Source: an uncultured Burkholderiaceae bacterium
Lineage (GTDB): Bacteria; Pseudomonadota; Gammaproteobacteria; Burkholderiales; Burkholderiaceae
Reading direction: 5' to 3'
DNA length: 64,000 nucleotides
Assembly (NCBI GenBank): GCA_937871985.1
Contig: CALMPB010000061.1
Location: 1 to 64,000 of the forward strand
Position numbers and translations under genes: made by a program. A model generated the notes under the pieces. The model did not search any database, had not been told where the DNA came from, and saw only the letters and a program-made list of their open reading frames with translations. Below, one piece after another: positions 8,175 through 19,456 of this stretch (positions within the stretch are counted from its first letter, which is position 1; each line of letters opens with the position of its first letter).

Positions 8175-9683
8175 ATGAAGGTCGAAAACATGCAGGCCGG
8201 CCAGGGGCTCGGCCTGCCGGTACGGAATCAGTTGTTCATCGACGGCAGGTTCGTCGATGCCGAGTCCGGCGAAACGCTTCCCACGCTGAACCCGCACGAC
8301 AATTCCGTCATCACCGAAGTCGCCATGGCGGGCCCGGCCGACGTCGACAAGGCCATCGAGGCGGCCCGGGCGGCCTTGCCCAGGTGGTCGCGCATGGCGG
8401 CCATGGATCGCGGCCATCTGCTGCTCAAGCTGGCCGACGCCATCGACGCCCATGCCGAAGAGCTGGCCAGGCTCGAATCCCTCGACACCGGGCATCCGCT
8501 GCGCGACACGCTGGCGCTGGACGCGCCGCGCACGGCCGTCACGTTCCGCTATTTCGGCGGCATGGCCGACAAGCTCGAAGGCACGGTCATTCCCGTCGAA
8601 GAGGGCTTCCTAAACTACATGCTGCGCGAACCCGTCGGCATCGTCGGGCAGGTCGTGCCGTGGAATTTTCCGCTAATGTTCACCAGCTGGAAAATGGGGC
8701 CGGCTCTGGCCGCCGGCAACTGCGTTGTGCTCAAGCCCGCCGAGCTCACGCCCCTTACCACCTTGCGCATTGCCGAACTCATGTCCGAAGTCGGTTTCCC
8801 GGACGGGGTGGTCAACATCGTGCCGGGTCTGGGCAGCATCGCGGGCCAGCATCTGGCCGAGCACGAAGACGTCGCCAAGATCGCCTTCACCGGCTCCACC
8901 GCGACAGGCAAGCGCATCGTCCAGGCCTCGTCGGGAAACCTCAAGAAGATGCAGCTGGAGCTGGGCGGCAAGGGCGCCAACATCGTTTTCGGCGACGCCA
9001 ATCTGGACGCCGCCGTCAACGGCGCCGCCTATGCCATCTTCCACAATCAGGGCCAGGCATGCATTGCCGGATCCCGCCTCGTGCTGCACGAATCCATCGC
9101 CGACGAATTCCTGGAGCGCTTCATCAAGCTGGCGGGCTCGTTGCGGGTGGGCGATCCCTTGAACCTCGATACCGAGATGGGCCCGCTGACCTCGCGCCAG
9201 CAGCGCGACCGCGTCCTGTCGTACTGCGACGTGGCGCGCGAAGAGGGCGGCCAGATCCTGCTCGGAGGAAAAGCGCCGGCCGACCCGGCCCTGGCCAATG
9301 GCTGTTATGTCGAGCCCACCGTGGTCGTCGCCGATCCGGCCAGCCGCGTCAGCCAGGAAGAGGTGTTCGGGCCTTTCGTCACCGTCACGCGATTCAGCAC
9401 CGATGAACAGGCACTGGCCATTGCCAACGGAACGCAATACGGCCTTGGAGGAGGGCTGTGGACGCGCGATCTGCAGCGCGCGCACAAGTTTGCCCAGGGC
9501 ATGAAGTCGGGCATGGTCTGGATCAATTGCTACAAGAGGGTCAACCCCGCGTCGCCATTCGGAGGAGTGGGGATGTCGGGATACGGACGCGAAATGGGGT
9601 TTGAAGCCATGCGCGAATATACGCAGGTCAAGTCGGTATGGGTCAATGTGGACGCGAACATGCGTCCGTACTACGCCCGCTGA
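8175..9683 (+). CDS. 4-Hydroxymuconic semialdehyde dehydrogenase (ALDH family)
   Basis: A 502-residue NAD(P)-dependent aldehyde dehydrogenase of normal length. The catalytic residues are Glu262 (LELGGKGANIVF) and Cys296 (NQGQACIAGSRL), 34 apart as in the family; the Rossmann segment VPWNFPLMFTSWKMGPALAAG is intact. By sequence alone it resembles betaine-type ALDHs, but its position directly after both hydroquinone dioxygenase genes matches hapE/pnp clusters, where it oxidises 4-hydroxymuconic semialdehyde to maleylacetate. AAGGAG precedes the ATG. It is followed 25 bp later by the binding protein of the importer. Confidence 0.88.
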   Translation: MKVENMQAGQGLGLPVRNQLFIDGRFVDAESGETLPTLNPHDNSVITEVAMAGPADVDKAIEAARAALPRWSRMAAMDRGHLLLKLADAIDAHAEELARLESLDTGHPLRDTLALDAPRTAVTFRYFGGMADKLEGTVIPVEEGFLNYMLREPVGIVGQVVPWNFPLMFTSWKMGPALAAGNCVVLKPAELTPLTTLRIAELMSEVGFPDGVVNIVPGLGSIAGQHLAEHEDVAKIAFTGSTATGKRIVQASSGNLKKMQLELGGKGANIVFGDANLDAAVNGAAYAIFHNQGQACIAGSRLVLHESIADEFLERFIKLAGSLRVGDPLNLDTEMGPLTSRQQRDRVLSYCDVAREEGGQILLGGKAPADPALANGCYVEPTVVVADPASRVSQEEVFGPFVTVTRFSTDEQALAIANGTQYGLGGGLWTRDLQRAHKFAQGMKSGMVWINCYKRVNPASPFGGVGMSGYGREMGFEAMREYTQVKSVWVNVDANMRPYYAR

Positions 9684-9708
9684 CCACAACGTTCACCAGG
9701 GAGACATC

Positions 9709-10986
9709 ATGAAGAAGAATTTCAATCCAGCACGACGTAGCCTGATACTTTCCGCCAGCGCCACCGCAGCCCTGGGCGCCTTGGGAGCCACCCCCGCCTT
9801 TGCCAAAAGCAAGGAAATCAAGATCGGCTACGTCTCGCCGCAAACAGGGCCGCTCGCTCCGTTCGGCGAGTCCGACAAATGGGTCATAGCCAGCCTGCAG
9901 GAGATGTTCAAGGCCGGCATCGAAGTCGGCGGCAAGAAGCTGCCGGTCAAGGTGCTGCTCAAGGACAGCCAGTCTTCGCCCAACCGGGCCGGGGAAGTCG
10001 CCAACGATCTGATACTGCGCGACAACGTGGACATGATCCTGGTTTCATCCACCCCCGAAACCGCCAATCCGGTTTCGGACGCCTGCGAACTCAACGAAGT
10101 GCCGTGCATTTCCACCGTGGTGCCCTGGCAGTCGTGGTTCTTTGGACGCAAGGGCAATCCCGACAAAGGCTTCCAATGGACCTATCACTTCTTCTGGGGC
10201 CTGGAAGACGTCATCGAAAACTACACCAACGGCTGGAAAAGCGTGCAGACCAATAAAAAGGTCGGCGGCCTGTTTCCCAACGACGGCGACGGCAACGCCT
10301 GGGGCGACAAGAACATCGGCTTTCCCAAACCGCTGTCGGAAATGGGCTTCACCCTGACCGATCCGGGCCGGTTCCAGAACATGAACCAGGACTTCTCGGC
10401 CCAGATCGCCGCCTTCAAGAATGCGGGCGACGAAATCGTCACAGGCGTCGTCATTCCGCCCGATGCCAAAACCTTCCTTACCCAGGCGCAGCAACAGGGC
10501 TTTCATCCGAAAGTCGTGACGCTGGGCAAGGCCCTGCTGTTCCCGACCGCCGTCGAGGCGCTGGGCAACCTGGGCAATCTCGTTTCGACCGAGGTCTGGT
10601 GGTCGCCGTCGCACCCGTTCAAGTCGTCGCTGACAGGCAAGACCGCCAAGGAAGTCTGCGCCGCCTACGAGTCGGAAACCAAACGGCAATGGACCCAGCC
10701 CATAGGCTTTGCCCATGCCTTGTTCGAGCTGGCGGTCGATGTGCTGAAGCGCGCCAAAACCCTGGACAACACCGGCATACGCGACGCCATGCTGGCCACC
10801 AACGCCCACACCCTCGTCGGCCCGGTCAAATGGGGCGGCAAGGGCCCGTTCAAGAACATATCCAAGACGCCACTCGTCCTAGGCCAGTGGATAAAAGGCG
10901 GCCAATACCCTTACGACCTGGTCATCGTCAACAACCAGGCCTACCCGTCCATTCCCGCCGGAGGCAAGCTGCAGCTGATTTCCTGA
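9709..10986 (+). CDS. LivK-type ABC substrate-binding protein with Tat-like leader
   Basis: A 425-residue periplasmic binding protein (Peripla_BP_6). The leader has an n-region ARRSLILSASATA and a cleavage site near TPAFA|KSKEI; the twin Arg with following hydrophobic stretch is Tat-like, though Sec cannot be excluded. The mature part starts IKIGYVSPQTGPLAPFGE, typical for aromatic-compound binding members. I start at ATG 9709 after AGGGAG; the open frame continues upstream into the dehydrogenase. It begins a five-gene importer set with overlaps that imply one transcript. The likely ligand is an aromatic acid or phenol destined for the dioxygenases around it. Confidence 0.92.
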   Translation: MKKNFNPARRSLILSASATAALGALGATPAFAKSKEIKIGYVSPQTGPLAPFGESDKWVIASLQEMFKAGIEVGGKKLPVKVLLKDSQSSPNRAGEVANDLILRDNVDMILVSSTPETANPVSDACELNEVPCISTVVPWQSWFFGRKGNPDKGFQWTYHFFWGLEDVIENYTNGWKSVQTNKKVGGLFPNDGDGNAWGDKNIGFPKPLSEMGFTLTDPGRFQNMNQDFSAQIAAFKNAGDEIVTGVVIPPDAKTFLTQAQQQGFHPKVVTLGKALLFPTAVEALGNLGNLVSTEVWWSPSHPFKSSLTGKTAKEVCAAYESETKRQWTQPIGFAHALFELAVDVLKRAKTLDNTGIRDAMLATNAHTLVGPVKWGGKGPFKNISKTPLVLGQWIKGGQYPYDLVIVNNQAYPSIPAGGKLQLIS

Positions 10987-10999
10987 CACGGTGAAAAAC

Positions 11000-11718
11000 A
11001 TGACGACACTGCTTTCGGTGGAAGGCGTAAGCAAGAACTATGGCGCCCTGACCGTGACCGACGACATCACGTTCGCGGTTCCGCAGGGCGCCACGCTGGG
11101 CATACTCGGCCCCAACGGCGCCGGCAAGACGACGCTGTTCAATCTTATTGCCGGCGACGTCCACCAGGACAAAGGCCGGATCGTGTTCGGAGCCGACGAT
11201 ATCTCGACGATGGCGCCTCATAAGCGCTGCCGCCAGGGAATAGGGCGCTCGTACCAGATACCCCAACCCTACAACGCCATGACGGTGCTGGAAAACTGCC
11301 TGGTCGCGGCAACCTTCGGCGGCGGCCTGACCGAACAGGAAGCGGGCTCCCGTTGCGTGGACGTTCTGAGGCGTACGGGCCTGCTCAAAAAAGCGAACCA
11401 ACTGGCGGGAGGGCTGGCCTTGCTCGACCGCAAGCGGCTCGAGCTGGCCAGGGCGCTTTCCACCGGCCCGCGCCTGCTGTTGCTGGATGAAATCGCCGGC
11501 GGACTGACCGAATACGAGGCCAAGACCCTGGTCGAGCAAATCATGGTCATCAAGGAACAAGGCGTGACCATGGTCTGGATCGAGCATGTCGTACACGCGT
11601 TGCTGGCCGTGGCCGACACATTGATGGTTTTGAATTTCGGCGCGAAGCTGGCCGAGGGAGAGCCTTCGGCCGTCATGAACGATCCGCAGGTTCAGCGCGT
11701 ATACATGGGCATGCAAAC

Positions 11719-11722
<4 letters not shown>
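11000..11722 (+). CDS. LivG-type ABC transporter ATP-binding protein with atypical signature
   Basis: A 240-residue ATPase. Walker A is GPNGAGKTT (about residues 36-44) and Walker B LLLLDEIAGGLT. The expected LSGGQ/LSYGQQR signature is replaced by LALLDRKRLELARAL, while the following RLELARAL is standard, so the signature is degenerate although the protein is otherwise complete. I prefer ATG 11000 with GGTGA five bases upstream over the in-frame GTG at 10991. The gene begins 13 bp after the binding protein and overlaps LivF by 4 bp (ATGA). It energises uptake at the inner membrane. Confidence 0.9.
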
Positions 11723-12449
<727 letters not shown>

Positions 12450-12453
<4 letters not shown>

Positions 12454-13334
12454 CTCTCATCGCCATTATCGCGGTCCTGATCCAGGGCGCTTTGCTGGGA
12501 AGCCTGTATGCGCTGTTCGCCATGGGCTTGTCGTTGATGTTCGGCGTCATGCGGCTTACCAATATCGCGCATGGCGATTTCCTTATTCTGTCCGCCTTCG
12601 GCGCGCTGAGCCTGCTTCCTGTACTGGGGCTGCACGGCGCGATAGCGCCATGGATGGCCTTGCTCGCGCTGCTGCCCATTGCCTTCGTCATCGGGTATGC
12701 CCTGCAGCGCTTCATCCTCAACGGCACGCTGGGCAAGGATCCCTTGCCGTCGCTGGTCGTGACTTTCGGCATTTCCATCGTCATCCAGAACGTGCTGATG
12801 GAAATTTTCACCGCCGATCCGCGCGCCATCGAAACCGCCGGGCTCAATACGCAGAGCCTGCAAATCCACGAAGGCCTGACCATCGGCGTCCTGCCGCTCA
12901 TCATCTTCATCGTCGCCATCGCCATTGCATTCGCCATGCAATGGCTGTTCGCCGGCACGGCGCTGGGGCGGGCGTTTCGCGCCACCTCCGACGACGGCGA
13001 CACGGCCAGGCTCATGGGGGTGGAGTCGCACCACATCTATGCCTTGGCCACCGCCATCGCCTTCGTCCTCATCGCCGTCGCGGGCACCTTGCAGGGCATG
13101 CGCACCACGGTCGCCCCGACCGACGGCCCGGCGCTGCTCATCTACGCATTCGAAGCCGTCATCATCGGCGGCATGGGATCTTTCTGGGGGACATTCGTGG
13201 GCGGCATCGTGCTGGGCATCACCCAGGTCATCGGATTCCGCATCGATCCAGGGTGGGGAATCTGGTGCGGCCATGTCGTATTCCTGGCCATGCTGCTGGT
13301 CAAGCCCCAAGGCTTGTTCCCCAAGACACGTTGA
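12450..13334 (+). CDS. LivH-type ABC transporter permease
   Basis: A 294-residue inner-membrane permease of the branched-chain amino acid/aromatic family, with about eight hydrophobic segments. The start LIQGALLGSLYALFAMGLSLMFGVMRLTN-type segment (residues about 9-35) and the cytoplasmic EAA-like region GRAFRATSDDGDTARLMGVE are typical of LivH. The true start is ATG 12450, overlapping the ATPase stop; the open frame extends further upstream only by chance. Seven bases separate it from the second permease. Confidence 0.93.
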
Positions 13335-13341
13335 GGATCCA

Positions 13342-14421
13342 ATGAAAAAAACACTGGCCTCGCCGGCCTCGGCTCCAGGGCTTTATTCCATCCAGCGTCA
13401 TACGCATGCCAGCAGGGTGGGTTTTGCGGTGGCGGTCGTCCTGGTGGTCATCGCCGCCGCGATGCCCTGGTGGGCCAATGCCGGATGGATGCAGGAATTC
13501 AACCAGATCGCGTGCTACTTCATCTTCGCCAGCATGTGGAATTTGCTGGCCGGATACGGCGGCATGGTTTCGGTGGGCCAGCAGGCCTTTCTGGGTTTTG
13601 GCGGCTATATGCTGGTCGTGATGGGCAACTTCCTGGGCTTCAACCCCTTCCTCGCGGTTCCCGTCGCCGCCGTCCTGACCGCGCTGATCTCCATTCCCGT
13701 ATCGAAAATCGCCTTTCGCCTGCAAGGCGGCTATTTCGCCATCGGCACCTGGGTCATCGCCGAAGTGTTCCGGCTTACCTTCGCCAATATCTCGGCCATA
13801 GGCGGCGGGTCGGGAACCAGCCTGACCGCGCTGCGCGGCATCGAACGCGCGACGCGCCAGTCGGTCACCTTCTGGATGACTCTGGCCGCGGTAGTGGCCA
13901 CCATTGCCGTGACCTACTGGTTCCTGCGCAGCAAGCAGGGCCTGGCCCTGCTTGCCATCCGCGACTCCGAAGTCGCCGCCGAGTCGCAGGGCATCAATGT
14001 CAAATCCACCAAACTGTTCGTCTACATCGTCGCGGCGCTGGGCGCCGGCCTGGCGGGCGCTTTGTATTTTCTGGGCAATCTGCGCATTTCGCCCGACGCC
14101 GCCTTCTCGGTGAACTGGACGGCATTCGCCATTTTCCTCGTCATCATCGGCGGGCTTGGAACCATAGAAGGCCCCATACTCGGCGCCGTCATCTTCTGGG
14201 TGCTGAACCGGTTCTTCTCGGACTACGGCACCTGGTATCTGGTGGGGCTGGGCATCCTGGCCATTCTCATCACCACCTTGTTCAAGCAAGGCCTTTGGGG
14301 CTATGTCCAGTCGACTTTCGGCCTGCGGCTGTTTCCGGTCCAGAGGCGCCTGGTGCTCGACCCCGCCGGCAATTCCGCTCAGCCCGTCTCGCCATCCCAT
14401 GCCGTGAAGGAAGCATCATGA
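13342..14421 (+). CDS. LivM-type ABC transporter permease
   Basis: A 359-residue permease with a 30-residue cytoplasmic N-terminus and eight to ten membrane segments. The LivM core is clear: YGGMVSVGQQAFLGFGGYM, then FRLQGGYFAIGTWVIAEV and the coupling loop LAIRDSEVAAESQGINV. ATG 13342 follows TTGAGGATCC; the frame is open further upstream but that part overlaps livH out of frame and is not used. Its stop overlaps the ATG of the hydroxyquinol dioxygenase (ATGA), tying transport and ring cleavage to one transcript. Confidence 0.93.
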   Translation: MKKTLASPASAPGLYSIQRHTHASRVGFAVAVVLVVIAAAMPWWANAGWMQEFNQIACYFIFASMWNLLAGYGGMVSVGQQAFLGFGGYMLVVMGNFLGFNPFLAVPVAAVLTALISIPVSKIAFRLQGGYFAIGTWVIAEVFRLTFANISAIGGGSGTSLTALRGIERATRQSVTFWMTLAAVVATIAVTYWFLRSKQGLALLAIRDSEVAAESQGINVKSTKLFVYIVAALGAGLAGALYFLGNLRISPDAAFSVNWTAFAIFLVIIGGLGTIEGPILGAVIFWVLNRFFSDYGTWYLVGLGILAILITTLFKQGLWGYVQSTFGLRLFPVQRRLVLDPAGNSAQPVSPSHAVKEAS

Positions 14422-15341
14422 TCAATTACGACGAAATAAACATTACCGATGCCGTCAATGCGCGGCTGGCCGATTGCCAGAATCCCCGTCTCAAGCAGCT
14501 GGTGTCCGGCCTGACCCGGCATTTGCACGATTTTGCGCGCGAGGTCGAGCTGACCGAGCAGGAGTGGGAGTTCGCCATTCAGTATTTGACCGAAACCGGC
14601 AAAATGTGCAATGACAAACGGCAGGAATTCATTTTGCTTTCCGATGTGCTGGGCATGTCGATGCTGACCGTGCTGCTCAACAACCGGAAGCCTCAGGGGG
14701 CAACCGAGTCCACGGTGTTCGGGCCGTTTCACGTTGAAAACGCGCCGTGGTACGACAATGGCGACGACATCAGCAACGGCGCGGCCGGACAACCCTGCTT
14801 CGCCAGCGGCACCGTCAGGGACATGGGCGGCGCGCCCATCGCCAATGCCGTGCTGGATGTCTGGCACTCGGATGAAGACGGTTTCTACGACGTGCAATAC
14901 CCCCATGACAAGCTGGCGGGCAGGGGCAGGCTGCGCGCGGACGAAAACGGCAATTTCAATTTCCGCACCATCAAGCCCGTGGCTTATCCCATTCCTACCG
15001 ACGGCCCCGTGGGCAGGCTGCTGCAAGGCACCAGCCGGCACCCGTGGCGCCCCGCGCACATCCACTTCATGGTGGCCGCCGAAGGCTACTCCACCCTGAT
15101 CACCCACGTCTTCGACAAGACCGACCCCTATCTGAAGTCGGACGCCGTGTTCGGTGTCAGGTCGTCGCTGTTGGGCGACTACCAGCGCCACGAAGCCGGC
15201 GAGGCGGCCCCCGACGGCACGATCATGGGCGAGCCGTTCTACACCATGCAGTACGACCTGATCATGACGAAACCCATGGCGCCGGAACCGGCCCTAGTTC
15301 AGACTGAGCCGCAGCGCCAGGGCGGCCAGCGCAACGGCTAG
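14418..15341 (+). CDS. Hydroxyquinol 1,2-dioxygenase (intradiol)
   Basis: A 307-residue intradiol dioxygenase with the N-terminal helical dimerisation domain (to about residue 100) and the catalytic beta domain. The Fe(III) ligands Tyr157, Tyr190, His214 and His216 are present, with the spacing 33/24/2 known for hydroxyquinol dioxygenase of Nocardioides simplex (164/197/221/223). The [16 protein letters not shown] segment also suits the hydroxyquinol branch rather than catechol. It converts 1,2,4-trihydroxybenzene to maleylacetate, the same product as the hydroquinone branch. The last 16 codons run antisense through the 3' end of the convergent ArsB gene, giving a tail beyond the family's usual end. 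Confidence 0.92.
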   Translation: MINYDEINITDAVNARLADCQNPRLKQLVSGLTRHLHDFAREVELTEQEWEFAIQYLTETGKMCNDKRQEFILLSDVLGMSMLTVLLNNRKPQGATESTVFGPFHVENAPWYDNGDDISNGAAGQPCFASGTVRDMGGAPIANAVLDVWHSDEDGFYDVQYPHDKLAGRGRLRADENGNFNFRTIKPVAYPIPTDGPVGRLLQGTSRHPWRPAHIHFMVAAEGYSTLITHVFDKTDPYLKSDAVFGVRSSLLGDYQRHEAGEAAPDGTIMGEPFYTMQYDLIMTKPMAPEPALVQTEPQRQGGQRNG

Positions 15342-16589
15342 AACCGGCAGGGTCAGGACGATGCCGATCCTGAAGTAATAGCCCCAGGAAATCGTCACGC
15401 CTTTGCGCTGCAACACATGCAGCCACAGCAGGGTGGCCAGGCTGCCGATAGGCGTTATTTTCGGCCCAAGGTCGCTGCCGATGACGTTGGCGTAAATCAT
15501 GGCTTCCTGAACCACGCCGCCGGCCTGGCTGCCATGAATGGACAATGCGCCGACCAGAACGGCCGGCAGATTGTTCATGACGGACGAAAGCAGGGCCGCC
15601 ATCGCCCCGGCTCCGAAGGCGGCGGGCCACAGGCCCAGGCCCGCCAGCCACGACAGAATGCCGGAAAGCCATTGCGTCAGACCGGCATTGCGCAAGCCGT
15701 ACACGACCAGGTACATGCCGATCGAAAACACGACGATGTGCCAGGGCGCGCCGCGCACGATTCGGCGCGTGCCGATAATATGGGCCCGTCCGGCGACGAG
15801 CAAGAGCGCCAGGGCTCCGACAGCGGCCGTGGCGCTTATGGGAATGCCCAGCGGCTCCAGTACGAAAAAGCCCAGCAGCAGGCCGGCCATCACCACCCAT
15901 CCGGCCGCGAAGGTGGTTTTGCACCGGATGGCGAGTATTGGGGCTTTCAGCCGGGCCATTTCATAGTGCCGGGGAATGTCGCGGCGAAAGCGCAGGAACA
16001 GCACCAGCAAGGTGGCGGCTATCGATGCCAGGTCGACGGGAATCATGACCGAGGCGTAGCGTCCGAAACCAATATCGAAAAAATCCGCTGAAACGATATT
16101 GACCAGATTGGAGATGACCAGCGGCAGGCTGGCGGTGTCGGCAATGAAGCCGGCGGCCATGACGAAAGCCAGCGTCGCCGCCGAACCGAATCCCATCGCC
16201 GCAAGCATGGCCATGACGATGGGAGTGAGAATCAGCGCGGCGCCATCGTTGGCGAACAAGGCCGAAACCGCCGCGCCCAGCAGCACCACAAGGACGAACA
16301 GCCGGCGGCCCAGCCCCTGGCCCCAGCGGGCCACGTGCAGGGCCGCCCACTCGAAAAAGCCGGCTTCATCGAGCAGCAGGCTGATAATGATGATGGCCAC
16401 GAACGTGGCCGTGGCGTTCCAGACAATATGCCAGACCACCGGGATGTCGCTCAGGTGGACGGCGCCGCTGGCCAGGGCCAGGGCGGCGCCGAGCAGGGCG
16501 CTCCAGCCTATGCCCAGGCCGCGCGGCTGCCAGATGACGAGCACCAGGGTAAAAATGAAAATGGCCAGCGCAACAAGCATCGCTATCAC
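15294..16589 (-). CDS. ArsB-family membrane transporter (arsenite/anion efflux type)
   Basis: A 431-residue very hydrophobic protein with about 11-12 membrane segments and the ArsB/NhaD-type blocks [19 protein letters not shown] and [16 protein letters not shown], the paired N-D/N-N hairpins of the ion transporter superfamily. ArsB proper exports arsenite from the cytoplasm, but no arsR, arsC or arsH is nearby, so the substrate is uncertain. GTG 16589 is used; ATG 16580 is an alternative. It lies 77 bp downstream of the MgtA-type ATPase in the same direction and its end overlaps the hydroxyquinol dioxygenase by 48 bp convergently. Confidence 0.85.
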   Translation of the reverse strand: MIAMLVALAIFIFTLVLVIWQPRGLGIGWSALLGAALALASGAVHLSDIPVVWHIVWNATATFVAIIIISLLLDEAGFFEWAALHVARWGQGLGRRLFVLVVLLGAAVSALFANDGAALILTPIVMAMLAAMGFGSAATLAFVMAAGFIADTASLPLVISNLVNIVSADFFDIGFGRYASVMIPVDLASIAATLLVLFLRFRRDIPRHYEMARLKAPILAIRCKTTFAAGWVVMAGLLLGFFVLEPLGIPISATAAVGALALLLVAGRAHIIGTRRIVRGAPWHIVVFSIGMYLVVYGLRNAGLTQWLSGILSWLAGLGLWPAAFGAGAMAALLSSVMNNLPAVLVGALSIHGSQAGGVVQEAMIYANVIGSDLGPKITPIGSLATLLWLHVLQRKGVTISWGYYFRIGIVLTLPVLAVALAALALRLSLN

Positions 16590-16666
16590 GTCAAGGTTGT
16601 TATTGTTGAAAAAAGCCTTTGCCTCATTGCGCCGCCACGCATGCTTTCACGCAGCGGCCATGCGCG

Positions 16667-19456
16667 CTACTGCCAGCCATAACGCCTCACGTAGAGTTTT
16701 TTCATGACCTGGGTCAATCCCGCGTAACCCAGCAATACCATCAGCAAGAACACAAAATACATGGGCGGCAGCGCCTGCAATTTAAAGTAGCCGGCCAGCG
16801 GCCCCATGGGCAGAAACACCCCGATGCCCATCACGCACGCCGTCATCAGCAGCAAGGGCCACGAAGCCCGGCTTTGCAGGAAGGGCACTTTGGGCGTGCG
16901 TATCATGTGCACCACCAAGGTCTGGGTCAACAAGCCGACGACGAACCACCCCGACTGGAAAAGCGTTTGCCGCTCCGGCGAATCGGCCCCGAACCAATAC
17001 CACATCGCGCCGAACGTAATCAGGTCGAAGACCGAACTGAGGGGCCCGAAAAACAGCATGAAGCGCCGGATGTCGTCGGGCTGCCAGCTTTGCGGCCTGC
17101 GCAGCTGCTGTTCGTCGACGTTGTCGAACGGAATGACGATTTGCGATACATCGTAAAGCAGATTCTGCACCAGGAGCTGCAAGGGCAGCATGGGCAAGAA
17201 AGGCAGGAAGATGCTGGCCACCAGCACCGAAAACACATTGCCGAAATTGGAGCTGGCCGTCATTTTGATGTATTTAAGCATGTTCACGAACGTCTTGCGG
17301 CCTTCGATCACGCCTTCTTCCAGCACCATCAGGTTTTTTTCCAGCAGGATGATGTCGGCCGCCTCCTTGGCGATGTCCACGCCCGAGTCCACCGAAATGC
17401 CGATGTCGGCGGCGCGCAGCGCGGGCGCATCGTTGATGCCGTCGCCCAGAAAACCCACGACATGGCCGTTTGCGCGCAAGGCCCGGACGATGCGCTCTTT
17501 ATGGATGGGGGTCAGCTTGGCGAAGATGTGGTGCTCTTCCACGGCCTCGGCCAGTTGACGGTCTTCCATGTCTTCCACTTGCGAGCCCAGCAACAGGCTT
17601 TTCGCCGGCAGCCCGACTTCCTGGCATATTTTCAGCGTCACCAGTTCATTGTCCCCGGTCAGGACCTTCACAGCCACGCCGTGCGAAGCCAGGGCGGCAA
17701 TCGCCGGCGCGGTCGTTTCCTTGGGCGGATCCAGGAAGGCGATATAGCCAACCAGGGTCAGGCCGGATTCGTCGGCGATGCTGTAGGTGGTTCTGGCGGG
17801 CGGCATCTCCTTGACGCCCACGGCCACCACGCGCAGGCCCTGGCTGTTCAGATCGGCCGTCACCGTCCGCACTTCGGCCAGGTGCTCGTCCGACAGTACC
17901 TCGTCCTTGCCGTCATGGCGCACATGGGTGCAGATGCCCAGCATCTCTTCGGCCGCGCCTTTGCAGATAAGCAGGTGATGCTCGTTGTGTTCGGCCACCA
18001 CGACGGACATGCGCCGGCGGTTGAAGTCGAACGGGATTTCATCCACCTTGCGAAACACCGATGCGACTTCCAGGTCGCGATGCACCTCGGCGTGCGCCAG
18101 CACGGCGACGTCCAGCAGGTTCTTCAAGCCGGTCTGGTAATAGCTGTTCAAATAAGCCAGCTCCAGCACTTCGTCCGATTCGGCGCCATAGGCGTCCGTA
18201 TGGCGCTCGAGGAAAATCTTGTCCTGCGTAAGCGTGCCCGTTTTATCGGTGCACAGCACGTCCATCGCGCCGAAGCTTTGGATGGCGTCCAGGCGCTTTA
18301 CGATGACTTTCTTGCGCGACAGAAAGACCGCGCCCTTGGCCAGGGTCGAGGTCACGATCATGGGCAGCATCTCGGGGGTCAGGCCGACGGCGATCGACAA
18401 GGCGAACAAGCATGCCTCCAGCCAGTCGCCCTTGGTATAGCCGTTGATCAGCAACACCACGGGAGACATCACGAACATGAAGCGGATGAGCAGCCAGCTG
18501 ACCTTGTTGACGCCCGACTGGAAGGCCGTGGGAGTGTGGTCGGTGGCGGTGACGCGCTGCGCAAGCGCGCCGAAATAGGTCTTGCCGCCGGTCGTCGCCA
18601 CCACGGCGGTTGCCGAGCCCGACACCACATTGGTGCCCATGAACAAAATATTGTCCAGATCCAGCACGTTGGCCTGCTGGGGGTTGGAAAGCGCCGCGAA
18701 TTTTTCAACCGGCAGGGATTCGCCGGTCATCGAGGCCTGGCTGATGAACAGATCCTTGGCGGCCAGCACCCGCATGTCGGCCGGGATCATATCGCCGGCG
18801 GACAGCAGGACGATATCGCCCGGCACCAGTTCCTTGAAGGGAATCTCGATCCTGCGCGGACGGCCGGCGGCGCGGACGGCCTCTTCGCCGTTTCCGGAGT
18901 CTTCGCCGGAGCCCGGAGCCGGGCCGCGCCGCAGAACCGTGGCTGTATTGCCGACCATGTCCTTGAGCTCGTCGGCTGCCTTGTTGGACTGGCCCTCCTG
19001 CCAAAAACGCAGTACCGTGGAAAGCACCACCATGGCGCCGATGACCAGCGTGGCGGTCTTGTCTTCGGTGACGTACGAAATGAACGCCAGCAGGCTCAGC
19101 AGCAGATTGAAGGGGTTTTTATAGCAATGCCACAAATGCTCCCACCACGACAGGGGCTTTTCGTGCCCGATTTCGTTGGGGCCCGCCTGCTCGCGAACGG
19201 CCAGAACCTGGTCGTCCGCCAAACCATCCGCGCTGGCTCCCAGGCTTTCGAGCAGGGTGGCTTTATTGCATTGCGCCAGGGCGATCAAGGTGTGGCTCAG
19301 CGCCGGCGGAACTTCCCGCAGGGCGCTGGGCCTGGTCAAAGACCCAAAAAAGGGAAGCCGGCGGAAATGCCGGCCCACATGCCGGCTGCGGACGAATCCC
19401 GCAAACAGCTCCCGCAATACAGCAACATCCGGATGAAAAAATTTATTGAAATGCAT
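16667..19456 (-). CDS. mgtA: Magnesium-transporting P-type ATPase, MgtA/MgtB type
   Basis: A 929-residue P3B-type ATPase, normal length. Visible motifs: actuator loop MTGESLPVEKF, the phosphorylation site DKTGTLTQDKIFLERHTDAYG, P-domain LTGDNELVTLKICQEVG and hinge GDGINDAPALRAADIGISVD. Ten membrane segments follow the usual distribution, and the C-terminal LPLQLLVQNLLYDVSQ segment is diagnostic for Mg transporters. It imports Mg2+ across the inner membrane. The N-terminal 70-residue cytoplasmic extension is usual for MgtA. Its promoter region faces pirin across 375 bp. A 1,000-codon open frame lies antisense but is only a coding shadow. Confidence 0.95.
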   Translation of the reverse strand: MHFNKFFHPDVAVLRELFAGFVRSRHVGRHFRRLPFFGSLTRPSALREVPPALSHTLIALAQCNKATLLESLGASADGLADDQVLAVREQAGPNEIGHEKPLSWWEHLWHCYKNPFNLLLSLLAFISYVTEDKTATLVIGAMVVLSTVLRFWQEGQSNKAADELKDMVGNTATVLRRGPAPGSGEDSGNGEEAVRAAGRPRRIEIPFKELVPGDIVLLSAGDMIPADMRVLAAKDLFISQASMTGESLPVEKFAALSNPQQANVLDLDNILFMGTNVVSGSATAVVATTGGKTYFGALAQRVTATDHTPTAFQSGVNKVSWLLIRFMFVMSPVVLLINGYTKGDWLEACLFALSIAVGLTPEMLPMIVTSTLAKGAVFLSRKKVIVKRLDAIQSFGAMDVLCTDKTGTLTQDKIFLERHTDAYGAESDEVLELAYLNSYYQTGLKNLLDVAVLAHAEVHRDLEVASVFRKVDEIPFDFNRRRMSVVVAEHNEHHLLICKGAAEEMLGICTHVRHDGKDEVLSDEHLAEVRTVTADLNSQGLRVVAVGVKEMPPARTTYSIADESGLTLVGYIAFLDPPKETTAPAIAALASHGVAVKVLTGDNELVTLKICQEVGLPAKSLLLGSQVEDMEDRQLAEAVEEHHIFAKLTPIHKERIVRALRANGHVVGFLGDGINDAPALRAADIGISVDSGVDIAKEAADIILLEKNLMVLEEGVIEGRKTFVNMLKYIKMTASSNFGNVFSVLVASIFLPFLPMLPLQLLVQNLLYDVSQIVIPFDNVDEQQLRRPQSWQPDDIRRFMLFFGPLSSVFDLITFGAMWYWFGADSPERQTLFQSGWFVVGLLTQTLVVHMIRTPKVPFLQSRASWPLLLMTACVMGIGVFLPMGPLAGYFKLQALPPMYFVFLLMVLLGYAGLTQVMKKLYVRRYGWQ

